Assembly: GCF_000442275.2 (NCBI RefSeq)
Contig: NZ_KE557306.1
Span: forward strand, 1,088,959 to 1,152,958
DNA: 64,000 nt
Origin: Litoreibacter arenae DSM 19593
GTDB taxonomy: Bacteria; Pseudomonadota; Alphaproteobacteria; Rhodobacterales; Rhodobacteraceae
Reading direction: 5' to 3'
A program made the translations under genes and the position numbers. Below are positions 25,248-36,782 of the stretch, piece after piece; positions within the stretch are counted from its first letter, which is position 1, and each line of letters opens with the position of its first letter. The notes beneath the pieces were generated by a model. The model made no database searches and was not told the origin of the DNA. It saw nothing but the letters and a program-made list of their open reading frames with translations.

Positions 25248-26438
25248 TTAAACCAGCAGGCGCGAATAGACCAAGAGACCGAATTGCTCCAACGCGCGGG
25301 AGATCTTGGGCCAGATCGCCGCCCAGGCCAAGGCGTCCAGCCCTGCCCCCTTGCGCAACGCCGCAATATCCCTTCTTCCGTCAATACCGGCCAGAATTGA
25401 AGCAGACGCCTTGGGCAATTCGACGCTGTGGCGTATCCCGTTCAGAGTGACAGGAATGCGGCCTTTCGCGGCAACCGCTTGTGCAAGCGCCGCCGCCCCG
25501 ACCCCCTTGAGATGCGGCACCGCGCGGTCGGTCTGCCCCGCTCGCGCACAGGCAGCACCGGCGGGCTTGGCGTAGACGACATGAGTTTTGATCGTCCCGT
25601 CGAGCTTTTCGGCAAGCGCCATAGCCGCGATATCGTCAAGCCCGTCGGGACGCGGCGTGAACCGGTCCAGCTGGTAAAGATAGGGCTGCGGAACGCCCGC
25701 AAGCTGCAACCCTGATGCGGCCAGAGACGCGGCCAACTGCTCGATTGTATAGGGCCGGTCCTGCGAGTGGAGCAGCAGGTCATAAAACCCCGCGTCGCTT
25801 TGCTTGTGATCCACCAGATGGGTGTTGCGTTTGAAAGGATGAGACTCCGGCAGCTTCTCGAACACAGCCTTGGCCTGCGTTAATTGCTCTTTGGGTGTCA
25901 GCCCTTTCGTCAATTGGCCGAAGGCTTCTTGCAACGGGTAGACCCCCGAGCGGCCATACGGCGCATAGACCATAAGGCCCAGTCCGCCATCAGGGGCCAA
26001 GGCTTTCGCAAGTGCGTCAAAGCCTTCTTGAGGATCGGGCAGGTGATGAAGCACGCCGCAGCAGTCTATGTAGTCAAAAGGCCCGTAGTTCGCGGCGTCC
26101 AGCAAGCTTCCGGTGATAAAGGTGATGCCACTCAAACCCCGTACCTTTGCCCGTGCTTCCGCAATCTCGCGCGAAGCGGACGACAGGTCGATATAGGTGA
26201 TTTCATATTTCTTTCCGGCACTTGTCAGCACTTGTGCAAGCTGAACAAGTGCGTCGCCGGTACCACCCCCTGCGACCAGAATGCGGGTTGTGCCGGACCA
26301 GTCCCGCAGGCCACCGAACAGATGGTGGTCCAACTCAAGCGGATGCGACGGCGAGCCTGTGATCAGGCGCTTAAGCTCGTCTTTGGGGTCGCGTTCCGGA
26401 TACGGAAAGGCCTCGTACTGGGTTTTCACGTCGCTCAT
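25248..26438 (-). CDS. class I SAM-dependent methyltransferase
   Basis: A 396-residue cytosolic enzyme. The SAM-binding Rossmann core spans about residues 45-170, with motif I ILVAGGGTGD, motif II Asp in ITYIDLS, and the post-II strand YIDCCGVLHHLPDP. The C-terminal 200 residues are helical and may hold a substrate or regulatory domain. The opening SDVKTQYEAFPYPERDP is a recurrent N-terminal motif of this bacterial methyltransferase group. The ATG at 26438 is chosen because of that motif; the longer frame from 26498 adds 20 residues. The substrate is unknown, and no partner gene gives a hint. It is divergent from dddP. Confidence 0.85.
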   Translation of the reverse strand: MSDVKTQYEAFPYPERDPKDELKRLITGSPSHPLELDHHLFGGLRDWSGTTRILVAGGGTGDALVQLAQVLTSAGKKYEITYIDLSSASREIAEARAKVRGLSGITFITGSLLDAANYGPFDYIDCCGVLHHLPDPQEGFDALAKALAPDGGLGLMVYAPYGRSGVYPLQEAFGQLTKGLTPKEQLTQAKAVFEKLPESHPFKRNTHLVDHKQSDAGFYDLLLHSQDRPYTIEQLAASLAASGLQLAGVPQPYLYQLDRFTPRPDGLDDIAAMALAEKLDGTIKTHVVYAKPAGAACARAGQTDRAVPHLKGVGAAALAQAVAAKGRIPVTLNGIRHSVELPKASASILAGIDGRRDIAALRKGAGLDALAWAAIWPKISRALEQFGLLVYSRLLV

Positions 26439-26581
26439 TGTTCCGGCTCTTTCTGGCAGCTCGGTTTGGATAGTTAGCTGCATATCGTCTTTAAGCACCC
26501 GAAATCGACATTATCCATGCCGTTTTCAAAACAGCCCTCCCGAAGACAGCCGCTCAGACTGATGGGAACAGGGAGGCAACC

Positions 26582-27922
26582 ATGAACACGCATTACCGCG
26601 ATACGCGAAAGATTGATCCGACCAAAGGCACGCATCTTGGGGATGGCAGCCCCAACGACAATGACCGCGTGGAAATCGGCCCCACGGTGCTGTCCTACGA
26701 GGAATGGGAAAACGCCGGACTCAGCCTTCCCAACCTTGAGCGCATGCGCGAGTATCGCTGGAAACGTCTGACGCAGCATATCGTGGACCGTGACCTTGGT
26801 GGCTTGCTGATGTTCGACCCGCTCAACATCCGCTATGCGACCGACAGCACCAACATGCAGTTGTGGAACACCCACAACCCGTTTCGCGCGGTGCTTCTGT
26901 GCGCCGATGGCTACATGGTCATTTGGGACTACAAGAACTCCCCGTTTTTGTCCAAGTTCAACCCGCTGGTGCGCGAGCAGCGCTCCGGCGCGTCTATGTT
27001 CTACTTTTCCAACGGCGACATGGTGCAGCAAGCGGCGTCCGGCTTCACCGCCGAAGTCGAGGATTTGATGCGCGAACACGGCGGCAACAAGCGCATCGCC
27101 GTCGACAAAATCATGGTGGCGGGCTTACGGGCGCTGGAGGCCCGTGGCTTCGAGGTCCACGAGGGTGAAGAAGTGACGGAGCACGCACGCTCGGTCAAAG
27201 GGCCGGACGAGATTTTGGCCATGCGGGCCTCATGCCATTCCTGCGAAGCGGCAATGTATGTCATGGAGGACTACGCCCGCGAATTCGGCCCAACAGGAAC
27301 GGTCTCCGAGGACGATGTGTGGGCCATACTACACGCCGAAAACATCAAGCGTGGCGGAGAATGGATCGAGACACGACTTCTGGCATCGGGCCCACGCACG
27401 AACCCCTGGTTTCAGGAATGCGGCCCGCGGCGCCTCAAAAACAACGAAATACTGGCGTTCGATACCGACCTCGTTGGCCCGTATGGCATCTGCTGTGACA
27501 TCTCGCGGACGTGGTGGATTGGCGACCAGAAACCCCGCGCCGATATGATCGAGGCGATGAAACACTCGGTCGAGCACATTCAAACGAATATGGAGATGCT
27601 CAAACCCGGCGTGTCGATCAACGAATTGTCGGCCAACACCCATGTGCTGCACGACAAATATCAGGCGCAGAAATACGGCTGCCTGATGCACGGCGTAGGA
27701 TTGTGCGATGAGTGGCCGATGGTGGCCTATCCCGACAAGCATGTGGACGGGGCCTTCGATCACGAACTGAAGGCAGGCATGACCATTTGCGTCGAAGCCT
27801 TGGTCGGAGAGGTCGGAGGCGATTTTTCGATCAAGCTCGAAGATCAGGTGCTGATCACGGAGGATGGCTACGAAAACCTCACAAAATATCCATTTGATCC
27901 GGCGCTGATGGGTCAAACCTGA
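26582..27922 (+). CDS. dddP: DMSP lyase DddP (M24 peptidase fold)
   Basis: Cleaves dimethylsulfoniopropionate, an algal osmolyte, to DMS and acrylate. The 446-residue protein follows the DddP family throughout. It has the characteristic N-terminus (HYRDTRKIDP, DGSPNDNDRVEIGPT), the LLMFDPLNIRYATDSTNMQLWNTHNPF block and the GGEWIETRLLASGPRTNPWFQECGP block. The binuclear metal ligands line up with those of the Ruegeria enzyme one position lower: Asp294, Asp296, Asp306, His370, Glu405 and Glu420. This separates it from true M24 aminopeptidases. It has a GGGAGG site upstream and no obvious operon partner. DddP enzymes are mainly found in marine roseobacters. No dmdA or DMSP permease was seen in this window. 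Confidence 0.93.
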   Translation: MNTHYRDTRKIDPTKGTHLGDGSPNDNDRVEIGPTVLSYEEWENAGLSLPNLERMREYRWKRLTQHIVDRDLGGLLMFDPLNIRYATDSTNMQLWNTHNPFRAVLLCADGYMVIWDYKNSPFLSKFNPLVREQRSGASMFYFSNGDMVQQAASGFTAEVEDLMREHGGNKRIAVDKIMVAGLRALEARGFEVHEGEEVTEHARSVKGPDEILAMRASCHSCEAAMYVMEDYAREFGPTGTVSEDDVWAILHAENIKRGGEWIETRLLASGPRTNPWFQECGPRRLKNNEILAFDTDLVGPYGICCDISRTWWIGDQKPRADMIEAMKHSVEHIQTNMEMLKPGVSINELSANTHVLHDKYQAQKYGCLMHGVGLCDEWPMVAYPDKHVDGAFDHELKAGMTICVEALVGEVGGDFSIKLEDQVLITEDGYENLTKYPFDPALMGQT

Positions 27923-28021
27923 CACAACCGCTCACCTTGCCGTGACAATTGCGGCGCGGACCTTGTTTGCGCGGCCCCCGGTGGTCATTCCTTGAGGACA
28001 GTATTCGATTAGGAGCCTGCC

Positions 28022-29236
28022 ATGGGTATGGAGCGCATCACGTTCACGGGACATTCCGGGGCCGCCTTGGCCGCAAGACTGGATATGCCGGACGGCCCGC
28101 ATCTGGCGACAGCACTGTTTGCGCACTGCTTCACCTGTTCCAAGGACGTCCCCGCCTCCAAGCGGATCGCGGCCCGGCTGGCTGCGATGGGGATTGCTGT
28201 GCTGCGGTTCGACTTCACCGGCTTGGGACATTCCGAGGGTGAATTCGAGAACACGACCTTCAGTTCCAACGTCGATGATCTGATCCTCGCCGCCAAGCAT
28301 CTTGATAGCCTCGATATGGCCCCCACCCTGCTGATCGGTCACTCTCTGGGCGGCGCAGCAATCCTGAAGGCCGCACCCCGGATTGCATCGGCGAAAGCCG
28401 TCGTCACCATCGGCGCTCCGTTTGATCCCAAGCATGTTACCCATAACTTCGCAGACGCGCTTGACACAATCGAAGCTGAAGGCGCGGGCGAGGTTCAGCT
28501 TGGCGGGCGTGGCGTGCGGATCGGGCGCGACTTCGTCGAAGACGTCGCCGCCGAAAACCTGGCGGAAGCGATCTCGACCATGCGCAAGTCGCTGCTGGTC
28601 CTGCACGCTCCGCTTGACAGCGTCGTCGGCATTGAGAACGCCACCCAGATATTCATACACGCCAAGCATCCGAAAAGCTTCATTACCCTTTGCGGCGCCG
28701 ATCACCTGATCAGCCGACCAGAAGATGCGGAATACGCGGCAGACGTGATCAGCGCCTGGGCCTCGAAATATCTGGACCTTCGTCCTCCCGCGCCCCCAGT
28801 TGGCGCACCCGAAGGCGTGGTGCGGGTGGCGGAGGCAGACCCCGACGGATTCTTGCAAGACATCAATGCCGGCCCGTTGCACCACATCTACGCGGACGAG
28901 CCGCTGGCCTATGGCGGCACCAACAAAGGCATGTCACCCTACGGGCTTCTGGCCTCCGGCCTTGGGGCCTGCACCTCCATGACCATTCGCATGTATGCTC
29001 GGCGAAAGAAGTGGCCCCTCACGCGCGTCTGGGTCGATGTGACCCACGACGCTATGCATGCTCAAGACGCAGGCGGGCCTTCCAAGATTGACCAATTCAG
29101 CCGTGAAATCCATTTGGAGGGTGACTTGGACGACACCCAACGCGCACGGCTATTGGAGATCGCCGACAAATGCCCCGTGCATAAAACGCTGGAAAGCGGG
29201 GCAAAGATCAAGACGGTGTTGGCGAAGAATGGCTGA
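28022..29236 (+). CDS. alpha/beta hydrolase-OsmC fusion protein
   Basis: A 404-residue bifunctional protein. Residues 1-245 form an alpha/beta hydrolase with the nucleophile elbow GHSLGG and the His in CGADHLI. Residues 265-404 form an OsmC/YhfA-type domain with GLGACTSMTIRMYARRKKW and CPVHKTLESG, the two Cys positions expected for peroxide chemistry. The combination suggests a hydrolase that acts beside a thiol peroxidase; the substrate is unknown. The ATG at 28022 is preceded by AGGAG at 28011-28015; ATG 28028 is an alternative. It follows dddP by about 100 bases on the same strand, but a transcriptional link is uncertain. Confidence 0.87.
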   Translation: MGMERITFTGHSGAALAARLDMPDGPHLATALFAHCFTCSKDVPASKRIAARLAAMGIAVLRFDFTGLGHSEGEFENTTFSSNVDDLILAAKHLDSLDMAPTLLIGHSLGGAAILKAAPRIASAKAVVTIGAPFDPKHVTHNFADALDTIEAEGAGEVQLGGRGVRIGRDFVEDVAAENLAEAISTMRKSLLVLHAPLDSVVGIENATQIFIHAKHPKSFITLCGADHLISRPEDAEYAADVISAWASKYLDLRPPAPPVGAPEGVVRVAEADPDGFLQDINAGPLHHIYADEPLAYGGTNKGMSPYGLLASGLGACTSMTIRMYARRKKWPLTRVWVDVTHDAMHAQDAGGPSKIDQFSREIHLEGDLDDTQRARLLEIADKCPVHKTLESGAKIKTVLAKNG

Positions 29237-29311
29237 CGCATGAAATTCTCGCCCGACTGAAGCGAACAGGTGTTAAATCAAACAACACCCGTGAAAGAAG
29301 GACCTGGACCT

Positions 29312-29638
29312 ATGTTTCTGAGATCTTTGACGACAGCGCTTGCTTTGCTGACCGCGTCGGCAGGCGTGGCCGATGCGGGTCCGAAAGGGTGTCCTCCGGG
29401 CTTGGCTAAGAAGGACAACGGCTGCCTGCCGCCGGGTCAGGCGAAGAAGTCCAGAGGGTATCACTACAAGGTCGGAGACTATGTAAACCGCGACTATGTC
29501 GTCATTCGCGACCGAGGCGCATATGGTATGCCCCCGTTGAACGACGGCGACGCCTATATCCGCGTCGGTGATAACATTTTACGCGTGGACCGGGAAACGC
29601 GGCTGGTTCTGGATCTGGTCAGGATCCTCACCAACTAA
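29312..29638 (+). CDS. small exported protein, RcnB-like
   Basis: A 108-residue secreted protein with a signal peptide (residues 1-22, ending GVADA). The mature part opens with a repeated Pro/Gly/Lys element (CPPGLAKKDNGC, LPPGQAKK). A compact C-terminal domain follows, with AYIRVGDNILRVDRETRLVLDLV. This layout resembles the RcnB/YiaB-type periplasmic proteins, where related regions accompany metal homeostasis, but the match is weak and the function is not known. The ATG at 29312 begins the signal peptide; the upstream frame from 29270 adds a polar leader. Confidence 0.65.
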   Translation: MFLRSLTTALALLTASAGVADAGPKGCPPGLAKKDNGCLPPGQAKKSRGYHYKVGDYVNRDYVVIRDRGAYGMPPLNDGDAYIRVGDNILRVDRETRLVLDLVRILTN

Positions 29639-29670
29639 ACGCTCTCAGGTCAAAAGGCAGTGAGACGTCT

Positions 29671-32553
<2,883 letters not shown>

Positions 32554-32616
32554 GGTCCACCCGGATACGTTTCGCCACACATAAGGCGTCTGGGGCGAGG
32601 TTCCAACGGGTTATCA

Positions 32617-32631
32617 GAACATTAACGGAAC
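32617..32631. promoter_or_regulatory. candidate LexA (SOS) box upstream of uvrA
   Basis: The direct repeat GAAC-ATTAACG-GAAC fits the alphaproteobacterial LexA consensus GAAC-N7-GAAC (GTTC-N7-GTTC on the other strand). It lies about 65 bases upstream of the uvrA start in the gap before that gene, where LexA would overlap the promoter. uvrA is an SOS gene in many Alphaproteobacteria. Confidence 0.6.
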
Positions 32632-32641
32632 ATCTACCGAT

Positions 32642-33778
32642 TTATTTAATTCTGGCGCGCAAGAGCGCAGTCAATACGATGCCAAGAATGCAAATCATCG
32701 ACATCAACAGACAAACGCCGCCCAAGCCTGCTTGATCGAAAACGAGCACGAATATCGGGGTGCCGGTCGTCGTGCCCACATTTCCCAACTGCGCGATGCC
32801 GCCAGTGGCCCGCGCACGATCCGTGGCGTCATAGTTGAAGTGAGGGATCGCCGCAAACGAGGCAGCGGGGATCAGTGCCATGACGAAGAACAAGACGAAT
32901 AATGGCCAGATGGCAGGGCTTGCGAAGTAGACGATGGCACTTGCTACGATGGTCATGACAAAACCCGCAATTACCAGCCGGTCGGGTGCGAGGCGTTTGC
33001 CGAGGAAGCCTCCGAGCAAGGTGCCGACGATACTGATCAACGGCAAGGCGGTGATAACCCAAACCGGCAGCGCCAGCGCGACCGGAAGCACGGCAAGCAG
33101 CGCGATATAGAGGCTGGTGTACCAGACAAAGCCGCCGCCCGGGATCAACAGACGCGGCGTCGTGTAGATGATGCGATGCTCCGCCCAATATGAAACAGGG
33201 ACCGGGCGGGAAATGCGTCCCTTGGGAAGTAACGGGAACAATAAGGCGGCCATTACCAGCATACCGCCGCCATGCGCCAGAAAGACCGCTTTCAGCCCGC
33301 CCATCGACAGGAGCCACGGCAAAAGCGCAGCGGTGATCGCGATGGAGATGCCGAAAAAGGTGGCCCAGATGCCCATGACCACAGGGCGATCCTTGTCCGA
33401 CGCAATACTCGCCATAAGTGTCGGCACGGCCACAACGATGGCGAGATGCGAAACTCCCTCGGCGGCGCGAAGCAATGCGAAGACCGAAATGTGGGGCAGT
33501 GTCGCTTCGATCAACGACAGCAAACCGCCTGCCACCAAGGCCCCTGTCAACGCCCGCGCGATCCCGACCCGTGCGACAACCGCCCCTGCCACAGCACCAA
33601 GCGCGATGCCGACCATGCCGACGATCGAAATCAAAACCGGCACCAATGCCCCGCCTTCCGGGTAGGCATCCCGCAAAAGCGGAAGGGTCAACGTCAGCTT
33701 GCCGAATTGCGCCGCAGCAAAAAGCCCTGCGACCAGCAGGGCAAAAACGAGGAGCCAGTTTGTTTTTTGAAGTGCCAT
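32642..33778 (-). CDS. major facilitator superfamily transporter
   Basis: A 378-residue inner-membrane permease with about 12 hydrophobic segments in two halves of the MFS fold. It has GIALGAVAGAVVARVGIARALTGALV in the first half and the GTLLGGFLGKRLAPDRLVIAG loop in the second, equivalent to the family's loop signatures. The substrate is not evident; the sequence reminds one of CynX/NimT-type or other small-molecule transporters. The ATG at 33778 starts immediately before the first helix; the longer frame adds 24 polar residues. It lies between lpdA and uvrA on the same strand without close spacing. Confidence 0.83.
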   Translation of the reverse strand: MALQKTNWLLVFALLVAGLFAAAQFGKLTLTLPLLRDAYPEGGALVPVLISIVGMVGIALGAVAGAVVARVGIARALTGALVAGGLLSLIEATLPHISVFALLRAAEGVSHLAIVVAVPTLMASIASDKDRPVVMGIWATFFGISIAITAALLPWLLSMGGLKAVFLAHGGGMLVMAALLFPLLPKGRISRPVPVSYWAEHRIIYTTPRLLIPGGGFVWYTSLYIALLAVLPVALALPVWVITALPLISIVGTLLGGFLGKRLAPDRLVIAGFVMTIVASAIVYFASPAIWPLFVLFFVMALIPAASFAAIPHFNYDATDRARATGGIAQLGNVGTTTGTPIFVLVFDQAGLGGVCLLMSMICILGIVLTALLRARIK

Positions 33779-33895
33779 GTCTGCCTTCTGCGCCTCAGAG
33801 CCGCCACGGTCAATGCGCATGAATGCACAATAGGGACGCCGTTGAGGCACCGCTCAACTATGCCGACAATGTTGATGCTTGGTTGGCCTGCGCGC

Positions 33896-35293
33896 TTAGA
33901 AGTGAATCGCGCGCCCGTAGGCGTCCAGAACGGATTCGTGCATCATTTCGGACAGCGTGGGATGCGGGAAAACCGTATTCATCAGGTCTTCCTCAGTCGT
34001 CTCCAGCGTGCGCCCTACAACATATCCCTGGATCAGTTCCGTCACCTCGGCACCGATCATATGCGCACCCAGCAACTCTCCGGTTTTCTCGTCGAAGACG
34101 GTTTTCACCATCCCCTCCGGCTCTCCAAGAGCGATGGCCTTGCCGTTGCCGATGAAGGGAAAGCGCCCGACTTTGATCTTGTAGCCAAGCTCTTTGGCTT
34201 TCGCCTCGGTGAAGCCGACAGACGCGACCTGCGGGTGGCAATAGGTGCAGCCCGCGATGCTTTCCGGTCGCACCGGATGCACGTCATTCTTGCCCGCGAT
34301 CAGTTCGGCCACCATCACACCTTCATGCGAGGCCTTGTGCGCGAGCCAAGGTGCGCCAGCAATGTCACCAATCGCAAACAGCCCGTCGACGCCGGTGCGA
34401 CAGTATTCGTCGACGACCACATGCGTGCGGTCGATCTTTACGCCAAGCTCTTCCAAGCCAAGGTTTTCGACATTGCCCACAATGCCAACGGCGGAAATCA
34501 CCGTGTCGAACTCGAGCTTTTCGACCTTGCCCTTCGCCTCGATATGCGCGGTCACCTTGCCCTTGCCGCGGTCAAGCTGTTTGACCATCGTTTTCTCAAG
34601 GATCTTCATTCCCTGCTTCTCGAATTGCTTCTTCGCAAATTTCGAGATTTCCTCGTCCTCGACCGGCAATATCCGGTCCATGACTTCCACCACCGTGGTG
34701 TCACAACCCAGCGTGTTGTAGAAGCTGGCGAACTCGATCCCGATGGCGCCTGAACCGATCACCAGCAGTTTCTTGGGCATACGCTTGGGTGTCAGCGCGT
34801 GCTTGTACGTCCAGACCAAGTCGCCGTCCGCCTCCAAGCCGGGCAATTCGCGGGCGCGGGCACCGGTGGCCAGCACGATGTTCTTGGCGGTCAGCTCTTC
34901 CGTGCCCTTGTCGGTTTTTACCGACACCTTGCCCTTGGCGGGCAATGTCGCCTCGCCCATGATCGTGGTGATCTTGTTCTTCTTCATCAGATGCCCAATC
35001 CCGCTGGACAACTGCCCAGCCACGCCGCGCGAGCGCTTGACCACGGCGTCCAGATCGTAGCTGATCTTTTCCGCCTTCAATCCGAAATCCTTGGCGCGCT
35101 CCATCAAATGGAATACCTCGGACGAGCGCAACATGGCCTTGGTCGGGATGCAGCCCCAGTTCAGGCAGATGCCGCCCATATGCTCGCGTTCGACAATGAC
35201 CACGTTCAGGCCAAGCTGCGCCGCCCGGATTGCTGCCACGTAGCCTCCCGGCCCCGCACCGATGACGATCAGATCGAAGGATTTAGCAGCCAT
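33896..35293 (-). CDS. lpdA: dihydrolipoyl dehydrogenase
   Basis: The flavoprotein E3 that reoxidises lipoamide in 2-oxo-acid dehydrogenase complexes and the glycine cleavage system. The 465 residues include the FAD loop GAGPGGYVAAIRAA, the redox disulfide Cys43/Cys48 in GGICLNWGCIPTKAML, the NAD loop VIGSGAIGIEFASF and the C-terminal catalytic dyad His444/Glu449 in HPTLSEMM. It is not beside E1 or E2 genes here, so it may serve whichever complex has its partners elsewhere; a chromosome often carries several lpd copies. It is probably monocistronic. Confidence 0.95.
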   Translation of the reverse strand: MAAKSFDLIVIGAGPGGYVAAIRAAQLGLNVVIVEREHMGGICLNWGCIPTKAMLRSSEVFHLMERAKDFGLKAEKISYDLDAVVKRSRGVAGQLSSGIGHLMKKNKITTIMGEATLPAKGKVSVKTDKGTEELTAKNIVLATGARARELPGLEADGDLVWTYKHALTPKRMPKKLLVIGSGAIGIEFASFYNTLGCDTTVVEVMDRILPVEDEEISKFAKKQFEKQGMKILEKTMVKQLDRGKGKVTAHIEAKGKVEKLEFDTVISAVGIVGNVENLGLEELGVKIDRTHVVVDEYCRTGVDGLFAIGDIAGAPWLAHKASHEGVMVAELIAGKNDVHPVRPESIAGCTYCHPQVASVGFTEAKAKELGYKIKVGRFPFIGNGKAIALGEPEGMVKTVFDEKTGELLGAHMIGAEVTELIQGYVVGRTLETTEEDLMNTVFPHPTLSEMMHESVLDAYGRAIHF

Positions 35294-35391
35294 GTCTATA
35301 ACTCCCGCAAGCGCGTAAAATAGTTTAAAGCTAAATTAGTTTTTACCAGTTGGTAACGCAACGCGATATTTACCTCCCGCACTTTGGGGTC

Positions 35392-36090
35392 TCAGCGGCG
35401 CCGCGCCTCGAATTGTTCTAGCGCTTGCGCCAACAGCGCCCCTACCCGGCGCGTTCCCTTGCGGGAAAGGTGAAACCCGTCGAAGGCGAAATGGCTGCGG
35501 TTTTCGGGATTGATCGCGGGTCTGGTGCGCAAAAACTCCACATTGCGAAGCGACGCGGCAAGCCGTCGCTGACGTTCGCTCAATTGCAGGACAACCTGCT
35601 CGCAGCGCGAAAACAGGTTCGGCCGGACATTACCCTCGTAATAGGCGAGGAGCAGCACCCGCGGCCCGTCGCGGCGGATGCGGTCCACAAGGTCGGGCAG
35701 GATACCAGTTTTGGCATCCTTCGAGATCAGCCGGTCCAGCACCGCGTCACAACGCGTGCAGCCGCATTTTGCCAACAGGTCGTTTGCGCCCCCGTTGACG
35801 ATCACCCAGTTCCAATTCCCTTTCGAGTATTGGGCGGGAATGACATCGCGCTCATTGTCCACATTGCCCGTCAGGTAAAGTTTGGCACCGGACTCCGCGC
35901 GGTTCTCGACATTCCGATTCAGGCGTTTTGCCAACACCTGTGGAATGGAAGCGCCCCTGAAGCTTTGCCACTCCAGCATGCTGTCACCAATCACCAGAAT
36001 GTCGTCGCGAGGGTCGGCGACGGCGGGTGACAACGCGGCAAAAGACAGACACGCCGCCAACAAAGTCCGGCGAAAAGCTGAGAGTGTCAC
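35392..36090 (-). CDS. exported SGNH/GDSL-type hydrolase
   Basis: A 232-residue secreted esterase-like protein. It starts at GTG with a signal peptide (VTLSAFRRTLLAACLSFAALSPAVA) and an AGGAG site upstream. SGNH blocks are visible: block I VIGDSMLEW (Ser nucleophile), the block III region WVIVNGGANDLL (Gly-x-Asn-Asp), and block V DGFHLSRKG with Asp and His. Paired Cys (CGCTRC) lie in the middle and may form a disulfide. It begins 13 bases after the DUF924 gene, so the two are likely co-transcribed. The substrate is unknown; candidates are acyl groups on lipids, glycans or peptides. Confidence 0.8.
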   Translation of the reverse strand: MTLSAFRRTLLAACLSFAALSPAVADPRDDILVIGDSMLEWQSFRGASIPQVLAKRLNRNVENRAESGAKLYLTGNVDNERDVIPAQYSKGNWNWVIVNGGANDLLAKCGCTRCDAVLDRLISKDAKTGILPDLVDRIRRDGPRVLLLAYYEGNVRPNLFSRCEQVVLQLSERQRRLAASLRNVEFLRTRPAINPENRSHFAFDGFHLSRKGTRRVGALLAQALEQFEARRR

Positions 36091-36103
36091 GCGGACAGGA
36101 CTC

Positions 36104-36682
36104 CTAACCAGCGGCTTTAAGGGCTTGGACGGTCGTTCCGTAGCCCCCTTGCTCCATGTAGGTGCTTTCCGGCTGAGTCGTGCGGCGGTTGAGCGCCTCG
36201 TTGCGATACGGAAAACGCCCGAACTGGCGGATGACCTGTCTATGTGCTTTGGCATGAAGCAGGTTGTTCGCCCCCGTTTTCTCCATTCGGGTCAGGAACA
36301 GGCGAACGCAGCGCTCCTGATCGCTGACACTTTCGGAGTGCATCAGCGGAAGGTAGAAGAACTGGCGTGCCGGCTCGTCAATCTTAAGGTCCCAATCTTT
36401 GCTGATCGCGGTCTTGGCAACGGCGAGCGCCAACTTGTCCGACGCAAAGGCTTTCCCCGTGTCACGGAACATATTTCGCGGGAACTGGTCAGTGAGGATG
36501 ATATAGGCCAACGCACCACTGGGATAGGTCATCCACATCGAAAGCCCACCCCCCATCGCACGCTCCCACAACGGCTCGAAACGCTCGCGGATTTTGGCGT
36601 CCAGCCCGCTCCCTCCGGTATACCAATCGGATGGTTTCAACTCGTCCAGCCAGAATGCAAGGACGTCCTCAGCTGTAGACAT
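36104..36682 (-). CDS. DUF924 family protein
   Basis: A 192-residue cytosolic helical protein of the DUF924 family. Hallmarks are AEDVLAFWLDELKPSDWY at the start, ILTDQFPRNMFRDT, the central FFYLPLMHSES block and HRQVIRQFGRFPYRNEALNR near the end. The family is widespread in proteobacteria, with no agreed biochemical role. The ATG at 36682 starts the conserved region; 36712 is an upstream alternative. It is followed by the SGNH hydrolase. Confidence 0.87.
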   Translation of the reverse strand: MSTAEDVLAFWLDELKPSDWYTGGSGLDAKIRERFEPLWERAMGGGLSMWMTYPSGALAYIILTDQFPRNMFRDTGKAFASDKLALAVAKTAISKDWDLKIDEPARQFFYLPLMHSESVSDQERCVRLFLTRMEKTGANNLLHAKAHRQVIRQFGRFPYRNEALNRRTTQPESTYMEQGGYGTTVQALKAAG

Positions 36683-36782
36683 GGCACTTCCTCCCGTGTC
36701 GCAGCCCCCCAAGCGTTAACAAAAGGTTACAACACGCGGCTACAACCGCAAGCACTTTTCCAGACACTGATTAACATGAGGT

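Noticed and set aside
33272-34753. 493-codon open frame on the plus strand across the MFS gene and lpdA
   Set aside because: It crosses two well-supported minus-strand genes and has no recognisable domain, with a composition rich in Arg, Gln and His as expected from a shadow frame.
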